Positions 24,458 to 33,619 of a stretch of DNA of 48,006 nucleotides are shown piece by piece. Each line of letters begins with the position of its first letter. Position 1 is the first letter of the stretch. This stretch comes from Bacteroidales bacterium (lineage in GTDB: Bacteria; Bacteroidota; Bacteroidia; Bacteroidales; Bacteroidaceae): assembly GCA_022772475.1 (NCBI GenBank), contig JALEZQ010000007.1, forward strand, positions 1 through 48,006. The letters run 5' to 3'. The notes under the pieces were generated by a model. That model saw only the letters and a program-made list of their open reading frames with translations. It did not search any database and was not told where the DNA came from. Made by a program: the position numbers and the translations under genes.

Positions 24458-24855
24458 TTGCACACGTGGTCAAAAACGTGAATTTTGCGGCCAAAAACGT
24501 GAAGCGTCTCAGCCCGCCAAATAGAAGCGCAACGGCGCGTCGGGCAGGCGTAATACGCCATCTGCCGCCACTGTAAGGGCGATAGAAAAAACAGTAAGCG
24601 TTACAGAAAATCCTGTAACGCTTACTGTTTTGCCCAAAACGCTTGTGCTTCGGCGCGCCGAAGAGGGCGGTTTTCGGGGGAATGATAAAGAATTTTCAGG
24701 AGATTTAACGAGCGCAGTGCAGTCGAGGCATGATTGCGCCGTTTACTGTCAAAACCAACCGCGCCATGCTTGCGTTATTTCCGAGCGGCGGGGCAGCCGG
24801 TGGGTTTCGCGGGCATTCTCGGGGTTAACGAATGTTAAGTGCACGATTGCACACT
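24458..24855 (+). repeat. 398-bp dispersed repeat, copy C
   Basis: Bounded by identical ATTGCACAC (24458-24466 and 24847-24855). The blocks of copies A and B recur in order: AACGTGAA twice, a shortened GGGCGA block, core palindromes CAGTAAGCGTTACAG (24593-24607) and CTGTAACGCTTACTG (24614-24628), GCCC...TTTTCGGG stem, GATTTAACGAG, GCGCCATGCTTGCGTTATTT, GCATTCTCGGGGTTAAC. Its two outer core arms carry a matched A/T swap relative to copy A. It fills the gap between two convergent genes and ends 19 bases from the typA stop codon, so it cannot be a promoter module for either. No gene in 24395-24873. Confidence 0.88.
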
Positions 24856-24873
24856 CTGCGTCCGGCGCAGTGT

Positions 24874-26673
24874 TTACTCGCGTCCGGCGCGCTTGCGTGC
24901 GGTGTGGTCGAGGATGGTCTTGCGCATGCGCATCGACTTGGGAGTGACCTCGACGTACTCGTCCTCCTTGATATACTCCAGGGCCTCTTCGAGCGAGAAG
25001 ATGATGGGGGGCACGATGCGGGCCTTGTCGTCGGCGCCCGAGGCGCGCATGTTGGTCAGCTGCTTGGCCTTGGTGACGTTGATGACCAGGTCGTTGTCGT
25101 GGACGTGCTCGCCCACCACCTGTCCGGCATAGACCTCGTCCTGGGGATGGATGAAGAAGCGTCCGCGGTCCTGCAGGTGGTCGATGGCGTAGGCGTAGGC
25201 CGTGCCGCTCTCGAGGGCAATCATCGAGCCGTTGGTGCGGCGCTGAATCTCGCCCTTGAAGGGCTGGTATTCCTTGAAGCGGTGGGCCATGATGGCCTCG
25301 CCCTGGCTGGCGGTGAGGACGTTGGTGCGCAGGCCGATGATGCCGCGCGAGGGGATGTCAAACTCCATATCGACGCGGTCGCCGAGGCTCTGCATCGACG
25401 TGAGTTCGCCCTTGCGGCGGGTGACCATGTCGATCATCTTCGACGAGAACTCTTCGGGCACGTTGATGGTCAGTTCCTCGATAGGTTCGCAGCGCTGTCC
25501 GTCAATCTCCTTGTAGATGACCTGGGGCTGTCCCACCTGCAGTTCGTAGCCTTCGCGGCGCATGGTCTCGATGAGGATGGAGAGGTGCAGCACGCCGCGT
25601 CCGGAGACAATCCAGCGGTCGGCGCCTTCGGTCTTTTCCACGCGCAGGGCCAGGTCTTTCTCCAGTTCCTTTTCCAGGCGGTCGTTGATGTGGCGCGAGG
25701 TGCAGTACTTGCCCTCCTTGCCGAAGAAGGGGGAGTCGTTGATGGTGAAGAGCATCGACATGGTGGGCTCGTCGATGGCGATGGTGGGCAGGGCTTCGGG
25801 GTTTTCAAAGTCGCAGATGGTATCGCCGATCTCAAAGTTTTCCAGTCCGACGACGGCGCAGATGTCGCCGCTGCTCACCTCCGTGGTCTTCTGTCGTCCC
25901 ATGCCCTCGAAGGTGTGTACCTCCTTGATTTTGGTTTTCTCCAGGGAGCCGTCGCGGTGGGCGATGGTGCAGTTCATGCCCTCGCGTATGGTGCCGCGGT
26001 GTACGCGTCCCACGGCGATGCGTCCGGTGTAGTTGGAGTAGTCGAGCGAGGTGATGAGCATCTGCGGCGTGCCCTCGAGCATGGTGGGTGCGGGGATGAC
26101 CTCGATGATTTTGTCGAGGAGGTAGTTGATGTCGCTGGTGGGGGTGTTGTAGTCTTCGCCCATCCATCCGTTTTTGGCCGAGCCATAGACCACGGGGAAG
26201 TCGAGCTGGTCCTCGGTGGCGTTGAGGTCGCACATGAGGTCGAAGACCATTTCATAGACCTCTTCGGGCCGGCAGTTGGGCTTATCCACCTTGTTGACCA
26301 CGACGATGGGCTTGAGGCCGATCTGCAGGGCCTTCTGGAGGACGAAGCGCGTCTGGGGCATGGGGCCTTCAAAGGCATCGACGAGGAGCAGGCAGCCGTC
26401 GGCCATGTTGAGCACGCGCTCCACCTCGCCGCCGAAGTCGGAGTGTCCCGGGGTGTCGATGATGTTGATTTTGACGTCCTTGTAGCGTATGGATACGTTT
26501 TTGGAGAGGATGGTTATGCCGCGCTCACGCTCCAGGTCGTTGTTGTCGAGCATGAGGTCGTCCGTCTGCTGGTTTTGGCGGAACAGGTTGCCTGCCATGA
26601 GCATTTTATCGACCAGGGTGGTCTTGCCGTGGTCAACGTGGGCGATGATGGCAATGTTGCGAATGTCTTGCAT
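24874..26673 (-). CDS. typA: Translational GTPase TypA/BipA
   Basis: A 599-aa ribosome-binding GTPase of the EF-G/LepA group, linked to 50S assembly and stress adaptation. G motifs: AHVDHGKTT (G1), RGIT (G2), [10 protein letters not shown] (G3), NKVDK (G4), and GSAKNGW (G5). Domains II, III and V and the BipA-specific C-terminal domain follow, with [19 protein letters not shown] and [20 protein letters not shown] 26673 ([16 protein letters not shown]) is the usual start; the frame extends to 26742, over the promoter. Monocistronic, promoter at 26713-26743. Confidence 0.97.
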   Translation of the reverse strand: MQDIRNIAIIAHVDHGKTTLVDKMLMAGNLFRQNQQTDDLMLDNNDLERERGITILSKNVSIRYKDVKINIIDTPGHSDFGGEVERVLNMADGCLLLVDAFEGPMPQTRFVLQKALQIGLKPIVVVNKVDKPNCRPEEVYEMVFDLMCDLNATEDQLDFPVVYGSAKNGWMGEDYNTPTSDINYLLDKIIEVIPAPTMLEGTPQMLITSLDYSNYTGRIAVGRVHRGTIREGMNCTIAHRDGSLEKTKIKEVHTFEGMGRQKTTEVSSGDICAVVGLENFEIGDTICDFENPEALPTIAIDEPTMSMLFTINDSPFFGKEGKYCTSRHINDRLEKELEKDLALRVEKTEGADRWIVSGRGVLHLSILIETMRREGYELQVGQPQVIYKEIDGQRCEPIEELTINVPEEFSSKMIDMVTRRKGELTSMQSLGDRVDMEFDIPSRGIIGLRTNVLTASQGEAIMAHRFKEYQPFKGEIQRRTNGSMIALESGTAYAYAIDHLQDRGRFFIHPQDEVYAGQVVGEHVHDNDLVINVTKAKQLTNMRASGADDKARIVPPIIFSLEEALEYIKEDEYVEVTPKSMRMRKTILDHTARKRAGRE

Positions 26674-26712
26674 GTAGAGTGGGATGAATCTTGTCTTCTT
26701 TGAATCGGTGTG

Positions 26713-26743
26713 CAAAGTTACGGCAACGCGGCGGATGGGCAAA
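26713..26743 (-). promoter_or_regulatory. Promoter for typA
   Basis: Minus strand TTTG (26743-26740), 19 bases, TAacTTTG (26720-26713), a textbook Bacteroidetes promoter 39 bases before the ATG. Confidence 0.78.
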
Positions 26744-26801
26744 GCGTGCCGTTTGTTTTTTGCTCTGTACCCCCTTATATATTATATATGTACGCGCGCG
26801 A

Positions 26802-28997
26802 TTAGGAGATGTCGGTGAAGTCGGTGCGCCGTGCGGTGAGGCGTGCCAGTTCGCGCCATACGGGTGCGTTCTGCGGCAGGTTTTCGTCGGGGTCGGCCTC
26901 GAGCAGGCGGCGTGCCGCCAGTCGGCAGGTCTGCATGAGGTCCGCGTCGTGGACGATGTCGGCAATCTGCAGGGTGAAAGGCAGTCCGCTCTGCGCCGTG
27001 CCGCGGATGTCGCCCGGTCCGCGCAGCCGCATGTCCTCCTCGGCGATGCGGAAGCCGTCGTTGGTATCGACCATGACCTGGAGGCGGCGGCGCGTGGTCT
27101 CCGACAGTTCCTCCTTCGTCACCAGCACGCAGTAACTGCGGTCGGCGCCGCGGCCTACGCGGCCACGCAACTGGTGGAGCTGCGAGAGGCCGAAGCGCTC
27201 GGCATTCTGTATGACCATGACGGAGGCGTTGGGCACGTTGACGCCCACCTCCACCACGGTCGTCGCCACGAGGATGCGCGTCGTCCCCGCCACGAAGCCC
27301 GCCACGGCGGCCTCCTTCTCGTCGGCCTTCATGCGGCCGTGGAGCTTGGCGGCGGGATAGTCGGGATAGGTGTCGAGCACCTGGCGGTAGCCCGTCTCGA
27401 GGTCGCGCAGGGCCATCTTCTCGTTCTCCTCGATGAGCGGGTGGACGATATAGACCTGGCGGCCGGCGGCCAGTTCGCGGCGCACCAGGGCGTTGACGTC
27501 ATAGGCCGTGCGCTCGGTGCGGTGCAGGGTGACGATGGGCTTGCGCCCCGGCGGCAGTTCGTCGATGACCGAGAGTGCCAGGTCGCCATAGACCGTCATG
27601 GCCAGTGTGCGCGGTATGGGCGTGGCCGTCATCACCAGGACGTGCGGCGGGCGCACGTTCTTGTCCCAGAGGGCGGCGCGCTGCTTGACGCCGAAGCGGT
27701 GCTGCTCATCGATGATGGCCATGCCCAGGTTGTGGAAGACGACGTCCGGCTCGATGAGGGCGTGCGTGCCCACCAGCAGACTGACCTCGCCGCGGCGCGT
27801 GCGCTCCAGGACGTCGCGGCGCCGCCGGCTGCGCAGACTGCCCATGAGCAGGGCGCAACCGATGCCCAGCGGCTCGAGCAGGCGGCTGACGGAGGCGTAG
27901 TGCTGGGCGGCGAGAATCTCGGTGGGCGCCATGATGCACACCTGGTAGCCCGCGTCGATGAGCAGCAGGGCCGCCATGACGGCGACGATGGTCTTGCCCG
28001 ACCCCACGTCGCCCTGCACCAGACGGTTCATCTGGCGCCCCGTGCGCAGGTCGGCCCTTATCTCGCGCACTACGCGCTTCTGGGCGTCGGTCAGGGGGAA
28101 GGGCAGGCATTCGGCATAGAAGCGGTTGAACAGGGGGCCGACGCGGCTCACGATGAAGTCGTTGCGGGCCTCCTGACGCTGGCGGGCCGTGCGCAGGATG
28201 GAGAGCTGGAGGAAGAAGAGTTCGTCAAACTTCAGCCTGCGGCGTGCGGCGGGCAGCGCCTCGGCCGTCGGGGGGAAGTGGACCTGCGCCAGGGCCTGCG
28301 GCAGGGGGATGAGGTGGTGAGCCTGGCGGATATAGTCGGGCAGGGTCTCGTCGATGCGGTGGCCGATCAGGGCGAAGGCGTTGCGCATGAGGTCCGAGAT
28401 GACCTGCGAGGTGAAGAAGGCGCGCTTCATGCGCTCCGTGGTGTGGTAGTGGGGCTTGAGCAGCAGGGTCTCGGCAAGCGAATGCCCCCTGCTGCCGGCA
28501 GCGGCGCTGTCGGGGGCAGAGGGCATGGCGTCCGGCGTGGCGGTGTCGAAGAGAGAGGGGGCAGCCGCGGGCAGCCGGCCGTCCTTGAGCAGGTCCATCT
28601 CGGGGTGGACCATCTTCAGCCGGCCGTTGAAGGCCGAGGGCTTGCCGAAGAGCAGGTAGGGCGTGTTGACCTTCAAGTGGCTCTCTACCTGTCGTATGCC
28701 GTTGAACCATACCAGTTCGATATACCCCGTGCCATCGGTAAACATCGCCGTGAGGCGCCGCGAGCGCCCTTCGCCCACCTTCTGGAGGTTGAGCAGGGTG
28801 CCCGCCAACTGCACGTGGGGCATGTCCTCGGTCAGGTTGACGATGGTGTGCACCATGGTGCGGTCCACGTACTTGTAGGGGAAGGTGTGGATGAAGTCGC
28901 CCAGGGTGAAGACCTTGAGTTCCTCACCCAGCATGGCGGCGCGCACGGGGCCGACGCCCTTCAGGTACTTGATGTCTTGGTCCAGCAGTGACGACAT
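26802..28997 (-). CDS. recG: ATP-dependent DNA helicase RecG
   Basis: A 731-aa motor that remodels stalled replication forks and Holliday junctions. The N-terminal wedge domain (about 1-180) includes an OB fold. Helicase motifs: Walker A QGDVGSGKT (328-336), MAPTEILAAQH (Ia), DEQHRFG (430-436, DEQH box), MTATPIPRTLAM (III), and the C-terminal QLHQLRGRVGRG (VI). A 30-residue Ala/Ser-rich insertion at about 148-175 is not typical. Downstream of the DJ-1 gene with a 110-base gap, so probably in one transcript with pdxJ and DJ-1. Confidence 0.97.
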   Translation of the reverse strand: MSSLLDQDIKYLKGVGPVRAAMLGEELKVFTLGDFIHTFPYKYVDRTMVHTIVNLTEDMPHVQLAGTLLNLQKVGEGRSRRLTAMFTDGTGYIELVWFNGIRQVESHLKVNTPYLLFGKPSAFNGRLKMVHPEMDLLKDGRLPAAAPSLFDTATPDAMPSAPDSAAAGSRGHSLAETLLLKPHYHTTERMKRAFFTSQVISDLMRNAFALIGHRIDETLPDYIRQAHHLIPLPQALAQVHFPPTAEALPAARRRLKFDELFFLQLSILRTARQRQEARNDFIVSRVGPLFNRFYAECLPFPLTDAQKRVVREIRADLRTGRQMNRLVQGDVGSGKTIVAVMAALLLIDAGYQVCIMAPTEILAAQHYASVSRLLEPLGIGCALLMGSLRSRRRRDVLERTRRGEVSLLVGTHALIEPDVVFHNLGMAIIDEQHRFGVKQRAALWDKNVRPPHVLVMTATPIPRTLAMTVYGDLALSVIDELPPGRKPIVTLHRTERTAYDVNALVRRELAAGRQVYIVHPLIEENEKMALRDLETGYRQVLDTYPDYPAAKLHGRMKADEKEAAVAGFVAGTTRILVATTVVEVGVNVPNASVMVIQNAERFGLSQLHQLRGRVGRGADRSYCVLVTKEELSETTRRRLQVMVDTNDGFRIAEEDMRLRGPGDIRGTAQSGLPFTLQIADIVHDADLMQTCRLAARRLLEADPDENLPQNAPVWRELARLTARRTDFTDIS

Positions 28998-29107
28998 GGC
29001 GTGGGGAGATGGTGTGGGAGTAATTCTTCAAACACTCTTTCCAAAAAGAGAGAGGGGCCGGTCTCTTCGTCTGAGGCGTGGGTCCTTTCTTTGTCAGAAA
29101 AAGCAGG

Positions 29108-29671
29108 TCAGAGGCTCTGCGCCACGGGTGTGGGCAGCATGAGGGCGTCCTTGACGCGCCTTACGACGGATGTCGGGGCGAAGCGGCGGGCTATGGCGAA
29201 GGCGAAGGCCATGGCGGCGCCGGGGCCGTTGGCAGTGATGAGGGTGCTGCTCGTCTCGACGGCGGCGCCGGTATATTTCGCGCCGTAGAGGTCGGCTTCG
29301 CAGCCGGGGTAGCAGGTGACGCGGTGGTTGTTGAGCAGGTTGAGGCGTCCGAGCACCATAGGGGCGGCGCAGATGGCGGCCGTCAGTTTGCCGTGCGACA
29401 TGTGTGTGCGGAGCACCTTCTTCAGGCCGTCGCAGGCATAGAGATTTTCCACGCCGGGCATACCGCCGGGCAGGATGATACATTCGCTGGCCGTGATGGC
29501 CGATTGGCGAAACAGGCAGTCGGCCATGACCGTGATGCCGTGGGCACCGACGACGGCGCGCTTGCCGGTGATGCTAACGGTGTTGACCTGGATGTCGCAG
29601 CGGCGCAGAATGTCGATGGTGGTCAGGGCCTCGATTTCTTCAAATCCGTCTGCAAGGATGACGTGTAGCAT
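29108..29671 (-). CDS. DJ-1/PfpI-family protein
   Basis: A 187-aa protein. The catalytic cysteine is C101 in AAICAAPMVLG with the conserved glutamate in DGFEEIEALTTIDILRR near the N-terminus (about residue 12), the DJ-1/YajL arrangement. Family members act as glyoxalase-type deglycases or oxidative-stress chaperones; the precise activity is uncertain. Lies between pdxJ and recG in the same direction, with 158 bases before it that include a slippery homopolymer run. Confidence 0.9.
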   Translation of the reverse strand: MLHVILADGFEEIEALTTIDILRRCDIQVNTVSITGKRAVVGAHGITVMADCLFRQSAITASECIILPGGMPGVENLYACDGLKKVLRTHMSHGKLTAAICAAPMVLGRLNLLNNHRVTCYPGCEADLYGAKYTGAAVETSSTLITANGPGAAMAFAFAIARRFAPTSVVRRVKDALMLPTPVAQSL

Positions 29672-29765
29672 AGTTTGGGTTTATCGTTATTTGCTCTCCT
29701 GCATCCCTGTCCGCGGCTTTCCGTCCGTGGCGTCGGGGACGCTGAGCGTGTAGGTCTTCGTTCTC

Positions 29766-29781
29766 TTTTTTTTGGGGGGGG
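29766..29781. repeat. T8G8 homopolymer junction
   Basis: Eight T followed by eight G on the plus strand, then further G-rich sequence (AGGGGTGGGGG). It lies between pdxJ and the DJ-1 gene, outside both. Such tracts slip during replication and could vary transcription or processing of the downstream genes. Confidence 0.7.
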
Positions 29782-29829
29782 AGGGGTGGGGGATGGCGGC
29801 GCTGGGGGGAATGCGGCGCCCGGGGCCGC

Positions 29830-30543
29830 TCAGGCCAGCAGTTGGCGGTAGCGGCGTATGGTCTCTTCCAGACCGAGGTACAGGGCCTCGCAGATGAGGG
29901 CGTGGCCTATGCTCACCTCGTCCACGGCGGGTATGCACTGGTGGAACCAGCCGATGTTTTCGAGGCTCAGGTCGTGGCCGGCATTGACGCCCAGGCCCGC
30001 GGCGCGGGCAGCGGCAGCGGTCTCGATGAAGGGGGCGATGGCGGCCTCGCGGTCGGTGGCGTAGCCGGCGGCGTAGGGCTCGGTGTACATCTCGATGCGG
30101 TCGGCACCGGTCCGGGCGGCGGCACGGGCCTGGCGCGGGTCGGCGTCGATGAAGACGGAGGTGCGGATGCCGGCCCGGCGGAAGGGCTCGATGACTTCGC
30201 TCAGAAACCGGGCGTGGCGCTCGGCGTCCCAGCCGTGGTTTGACGTGAGCTGGGCGGGGTCGTCGGGGACGAGGGTGACCTGTGCGGGACGCACCTCGAG
30301 CACCAGCCGGCAGAAGTCGGGCGAGGGGTAGCCCTCGATGTTGAACTCGGTGGTGAGCATGCCGCGCAGGTCGCGCACGTCCTGACGGCGGATATGGCGC
30401 TCGTCGGGACGCGGGTGGACGGTGATACCCTGGGCACCGAAACGCTCGCAGTCGGCGGCGACGGCGGTGACGCAGGGGTTGTTGCCGCCGCGGGCATTGC
30501 GCAGCGTGGCGATTTTGTTGATGTTCACACTCAACTTGGTCAT
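29830..30543 (-). CDS. pdxJ: Pyridoxine 5'-phosphate synthase
   Basis: A 237-aa TIM-barrel enzyme that joins 1-deoxyxylulose 5-phosphate and 3-amino-2-oxopropyl phosphate in the DXP-dependent route to vitamin B6. The start at 30543 gives [20 protein letters not shown], the standard N-terminus with the first strand and Asn; the frame extends 46 residues further upstream without homology. Other signatures are [28 protein letters not shown], and [14 protein letters not shown]. First gene of a minus-strand run with DJ-1 and recG; divergent from nadK. In many Bacteroidetes exbB/exbD/tonB genes follow pdxJ; none is present here. Confidence 0.96.
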   Translation of the reverse strand: MTKLSVNINKIATLRNARGGNNPCVTAVAADCERFGAQGITVHPRPDERHIRRQDVRDLRGMLTTEFNIEGYPSPDFCRLVLEVRPAQVTLVPDDPAQLTSNHGWDAERHARFLSEVIEPFRRAGIRTSVFIDADPRQARAAARTGADRIEMYTEPYAAGYATDREAAIAPFIETAAAARAAGLGVNAGHDLSLENIGWFHQCIPAVDEVSIGHALICEALYLGLEETIRRYRQLLA

Positions 30544-30698
30544 ATCGCAAAAGATAAGGGTGGCAGGAACCGGTTTGCCGGCACAATGCGGCCAAATATC
30601 TGCCCCGCCACCATGATGGTTACAAAGAAAAACGCTATTTTTGCCAGTGCTTGGCCATCTGCCCGCAAAGGGGCGGCACAAGCCTTACAATGGCCCAC

Positions 30699-30745
30699 GT
30701 GCGGCAGGCCAATGAGCCCGGGTGAGGGCTCCTGACTTGCCGCAC
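30699..30745. other. Stem-loop between pdxJ and nadK
   Basis: GTGCGGCA (30699-30706) pairs with TGCCGCAC (30738-30745), with an inner GAGCCC/GGGCTC stem. It lies in the 296-base divergent gap. It is not a tRNA and shows no known riboswitch pattern I can name. Confidence 0.5.
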
Positions 30746-30759
30746 ATGGTTAACTTTTG

Positions 30760-30767
30760 CAAAATTA
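30760..30767 (-). promoter_or_regulatory. Possible -7 box for pdxJ
   Basis: Minus-strand TAatTTTG, 217 bases before the chosen pdxJ start, with no good -33 element. The leader would include the stem-loop at 30699-30745. Confidence 0.3.
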
Positions 30768-30839
30768 CGAAATTCTTGGCAGTTGGTGCGGCATTGGCCG
30801 CCCGCAGTCTGCTAAATTATCCTAAAAAGCCCCGTTCCT

Positions 30840-31718
30840 ATGCGCATAGCCCTTTTTGGTAACGTCTATCAGGTGAAAAAGAATCTGTACGTCCGGCAGG
30901 TTGTAGATAAGTTGCGGCAGTTGGGAGCCGAAGTGTGTGTGGAGCAGACCTTCGGCCGTTTTCTGCGGGAGAATCTGGACATCGACATATCCTTTGCCGG
31001 CATGTTCCCCGTCAAGGCGCTGGATGCCGACCTGGCCATCTCCATCGGCGGCGACGGCACGTTCCTGACGACGGCGGCCCAGGTGGGTTGCCGCCAGGTG
31101 CCCATCCTCGGCATCAACACGGGGCGTCTGGGCTTTTTGGCCGACGTCTCGCCCGACGACATCGACGAGGCCCTCGAGGCCGTCTGGCGCGGCGACTATA
31201 CCGTCGAGCCGCGCACGGTGCTGCAGGTGGAGAAGAGCGGCGAGCCGCTGGCGGGCTATCCCTTCGCCCTGAACGAGGTGGCCCTGCTCAAGCACGACCT
31301 CTCGTCGCTCATCCAGATCGAGACCTGCATCGACGGCGCTCCGCTCAACGTCTTCATGGCCGACGGCCTGATAGTGAGCACCCCGACGGGCTCGACGGGC
31401 TATTCCCTGAGCGTCGGCGGCCCCGTGATGCAGCCCACGACGGCCACGCTGTGCATATCGCCCGTGGCCTCGCACAGCCTCAACACGCGCCCCGTCATCG
31501 TCAGCGACGAGGTGGAAATCACCATGCGGGTGCGCAGCCGCAGCCACAATTTCCTTATCTCCATCGACGGCCGTTGCGAGAGTTTCCCCGACGACGTGAC
31601 GCTGACGCTGCGCCGCGCCCCCTACCGCGTCGGCGTCATGAAGGTAAAGCACCCCAACTTCTTCGACACCCTGCGCGAAAAGATGATGTGGGGCGAAGAT
31701 CGCCGCTACAACCAGTAG
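30840..31718 (+). CDS. nadK: NAD kinase
   Basis: A 292-aa enzyme phosphorylating NAD to NADP. The conserved GGDGT is at residues 70-74, followed by GINTGRLGFL, NE in ALNEVALLK, and the glycine-rich STPTGSTGYSLSVGGP that shapes the active site. ATG 30840 (MRIALFGN) is the family start. The ABC exporter gene follows after 44 bases and is probably co-transcribed, with no obvious functional link. Cytoplasmic. Confidence 0.96.
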   Translation: MRIALFGNVYQVKKNLYVRQVVDKLRQLGAEVCVEQTFGRFLRENLDIDISFAGMFPVKALDADLAISIGGDGTFLTTAAQVGCRQVPILGINTGRLGFLADVSPDDIDEALEAVWRGDYTVEPRTVLQVEKSGEPLAGYPFALNEVALLKHDLSSLIQIETCIDGAPLNVFMADGLIVSTPTGSTGYSLSVGGPVMQPTTATLCISPVASHSLNTRPVIVSDEVEITMRVRSRSHNFLISIDGRCESFPDDVTLTLRRAPYRVGVMKVKHPNFFDTLREKMMWGEDRRYNQ

Positions 31719-31762
31719 GGCCGCCGTCGCCATCGTTATTCCTATCATAAAGAATCTGTCCC

Positions 31763-33448
31763 GTGCCCATCACCAAGTCTGTCCCTCTGCTCAAATGGCT
31801 CCTTCGGCGCATGTCCGAGCATCGCCTGCAGGTCACGCTCAACGTGGTTATCGGTCTGCTGCTCGTGGCGGCCGACCTGGCCTTTGTGTGGTGTACCAAA
31901 CTGACCATCGACATTGCCACCCACGTGCGTACCGACGTGTCGCTGTCGGTGGCGGTGGGCGCGCTGGTGGCCATCGTGGTGGTGCAGTTGGGGCTGGGCT
32001 ATGCCACCAAATGGGTACGTGCCATCCTGGGGCTGAACGCGCAGAACCGTATGCGCCGCCAGCTCTTCGCCCGCCTGCTGGATGCCGACTGGCTGCTGCT
32101 GCGCAGTCACCACAGCGGCCATCTGACCAACCGCCTCGAGCAGGACGTCAGCACCGTCACCACCTTCCTCACCGAGAATGTGGCCACGCTGCTCACCACG
32201 CTGTGCCAGTTTGCCGGCGCCTTCCTCCTGCTGTTCTACATGGACCGCCGCCTGGCCTGCCTCATCGTGATTATCCTGCCCGTCTTCCTGCTGTGCAGCC
32301 GCCTGTATGTAAGCCGTATGCGGGCCATCTCGCGGCAGGTCCGCGACGACGAGGGACGCATACAGAGCCTCATGCAGGAGAGTCTGCAACACGTGCTCGT
32401 CGTCAAGGCCCTTGAGCAGACCGAGGGCATGGCCAACCGTCTGAGCCGCGAGCAGCACACGCTCCACCGCCACGTGCTCCACCGCACGCGCTATGCCTCG
32501 CTCTCGTCGCTGGTGCTCAACGTGGGCTTCGCCACGGGCTATATGGTCACCTTCCTCTGGGGTGTGACCAGCCTGGAGCAGGGGCTCATCACCTACGGCG
32601 CCCTCGTGGCCTTCATCCAATTGGTGGGGCAGATACAGGGTCCCGTGCGCACCCTCTCGCGCTTCATCCCCATCTTCATCAGTACCTTCACGGCCGCCGA
32701 GCGCCTTGTCGAACTGGAGCGCATCCCCCTCGAGACCGCTGCCGGCGGCGCTGCCATCGGCAAGGCCGACAAGGCTGCCGCCGTGCAGATACGCTTCGAC
32801 GACGTGTGCTACTACTACACGCTGGCCGACGGCAGCCATGGCCGCCCCATCCTGCGCCACTTCTCCCACACCTTCGCCCCGGGCAGCATCACCGCCGTCA
32901 TGGGCGAGACGGGGGCGGGCAAGACCACCCTCATCCGCCTGCTGCTGGCTCTGGTGCGCCCCACGTCGGGCCGTGTCACCGCCGTCGCCGCCGACGGCAG
33001 CGAGAGCGAACTGCAAAGGGCTACGCGCGGCCTCTTCACCTATGTGCCGCAGGGCAACACCCTCATCAGCGGCACGCTGCGCGACAACCTGCTCATGGCC
33101 TGCCCCGAGGCCACCGAGGCCGAGATGCTCGAGGCGCTCCATCTGGCCGATGCCGACTTTGTCATGGACAAGGCCACGGGCCTCGACACGCCCTGCGGCG
33201 AGATGGGCGGCGGCTTCTCCGAAGGCCAGGCCCAGCGCTTTGCCATAGCCCGCGCCCTGCTGCGCCGGCGCCCCATCCTCCTGCTCGATGAGGCCACGTC
33301 GGCCCTCGATGCCGCCACCGAGCAGCGCGTGCTCCGGCGCATCGTCGAGGCTCGCCCGGGCGTCACCATCATCGTTGTCACCCACCGCCCCGAGGTGTTG
33401 CGCTACTGCACCGACACCATCCGCCTGGAACGCCTGACGGCCCACTGA
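31763..33448 (+). CDS. ABC exporter (fused membrane and ATPase domains)
   Basis: A 561-aa half-transporter starting with GTG. Residues 1-310 hold six membrane segments (for example VTLNVVIGLLLVAADLAFVW and LTTLCQFAGAFLLLFYM). The ATPase domain has Walker A GETGAGKTT (381-389), the signature FSEGQAQRFAIARALL (FSEGQ where LSGGQ is canonical), Walker B ILLLDEATSALD and the switch H in VVTHRP. Length and order match MsbA-like homodimeric exporters for lipids, peptides or drugs; the substrate is unknown. The stop codon lies within an 11-bp tandem repeat. Terminator at 33542. Confidence 0.92.
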   Translation: MPITKSVPLLKWLLRRMSEHRLQVTLNVVIGLLLVAADLAFVWCTKLTIDIATHVRTDVSLSVAVGALVAIVVVQLGLGYATKWVRAILGLNAQNRMRRQLFARLLDADWLLLRSHHSGHLTNRLEQDVSTVTTFLTENVATLLTTLCQFAGAFLLLFYMDRRLACLIVIILPVFLLCSRLYVSRMRAISRQVRDDEGRIQSLMQESLQHVLVVKALEQTEGMANRLSREQHTLHRHVLHRTRYASLSSLVLNVGFATGYMVTFLWGVTSLEQGLITYGALVAFIQLVGQIQGPVRTLSRFIPIFISTFTAAERLVELERIPLETAAGGAAIGKADKAAAVQIRFDDVCYYYTLADGSHGRPILRHFSHTFAPGSITAVMGETGAGKTTLIRLLLALVRPTSGRVTAVAADGSESELQRATRGLFTYVPQGNTLISGTLRDNLLMACPEATEAEMLEALHLADADFVMDKATGLDTPCGEMGGGFSEGQAQRFAIARALLRRRPILLLDEATSALDAATEQRVLRRIVEARPGVTIIVVTHRPEVLRYCTDTIRLERLTAH

Positions 33449-33462
33449 CGGCCCACTGACGG
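33434..33462 (+). repeat. 11-bp tandem repeat spanning the exporter stop codon
   Basis: CTGACGGCCCA at 33434-33444 and 33445-33455, then a third partial CTGACGG at 33456. The TGA stop (33446-33448) is in the second unit, so a change in unit number could alter the last residues. Confidence 0.7.
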
Positions 33463-33541
33463 CGCGCGCCGGACGCCAACGATGTAAGTCCGTTCTGACA
33501 TTCCCAAGGGCTTGGCAATCTGTCAACCCCAACCAACGATA

Positions 33542-33582
33542 CGCCCCGACAGCGCGGATGCTCTCTCCGCACGGTCGGGGCG
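33542..33582. terminator. Terminator between the exporter and the minus-strand operon
   Basis: CGCCCCGAC (33542-33550) and GTCGGGGCG (33574-33582), with inner GCGG/CCGC. Followed by the AT-rich CCTTATATATA. Confidence 0.65.
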
Positions 33583-33619
33583 TACCTTATATATATGTAT
33601 GTTGTTGCTCGGCTTGGGG

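Noticed and set aside
26691..28991. 766-codon plus-strand frame opposite recG
   Set aside because: Antisense shadow of a clear recG gene, caused by high GC and lack of stops.
29687..30595. 302-codon minus-strand frame across pdxJ
   Set aside because: Overlaps pdxJ in another frame and is Arg/Pro-rich low complexity.
30699..30745. Possible tRNA or riboswitch in the pdxJ-nadK gap
   Set aside because: Only one nested stem, no cloverleaf, no T-loop or anticodon arm, and no known aptamer motif recognised.
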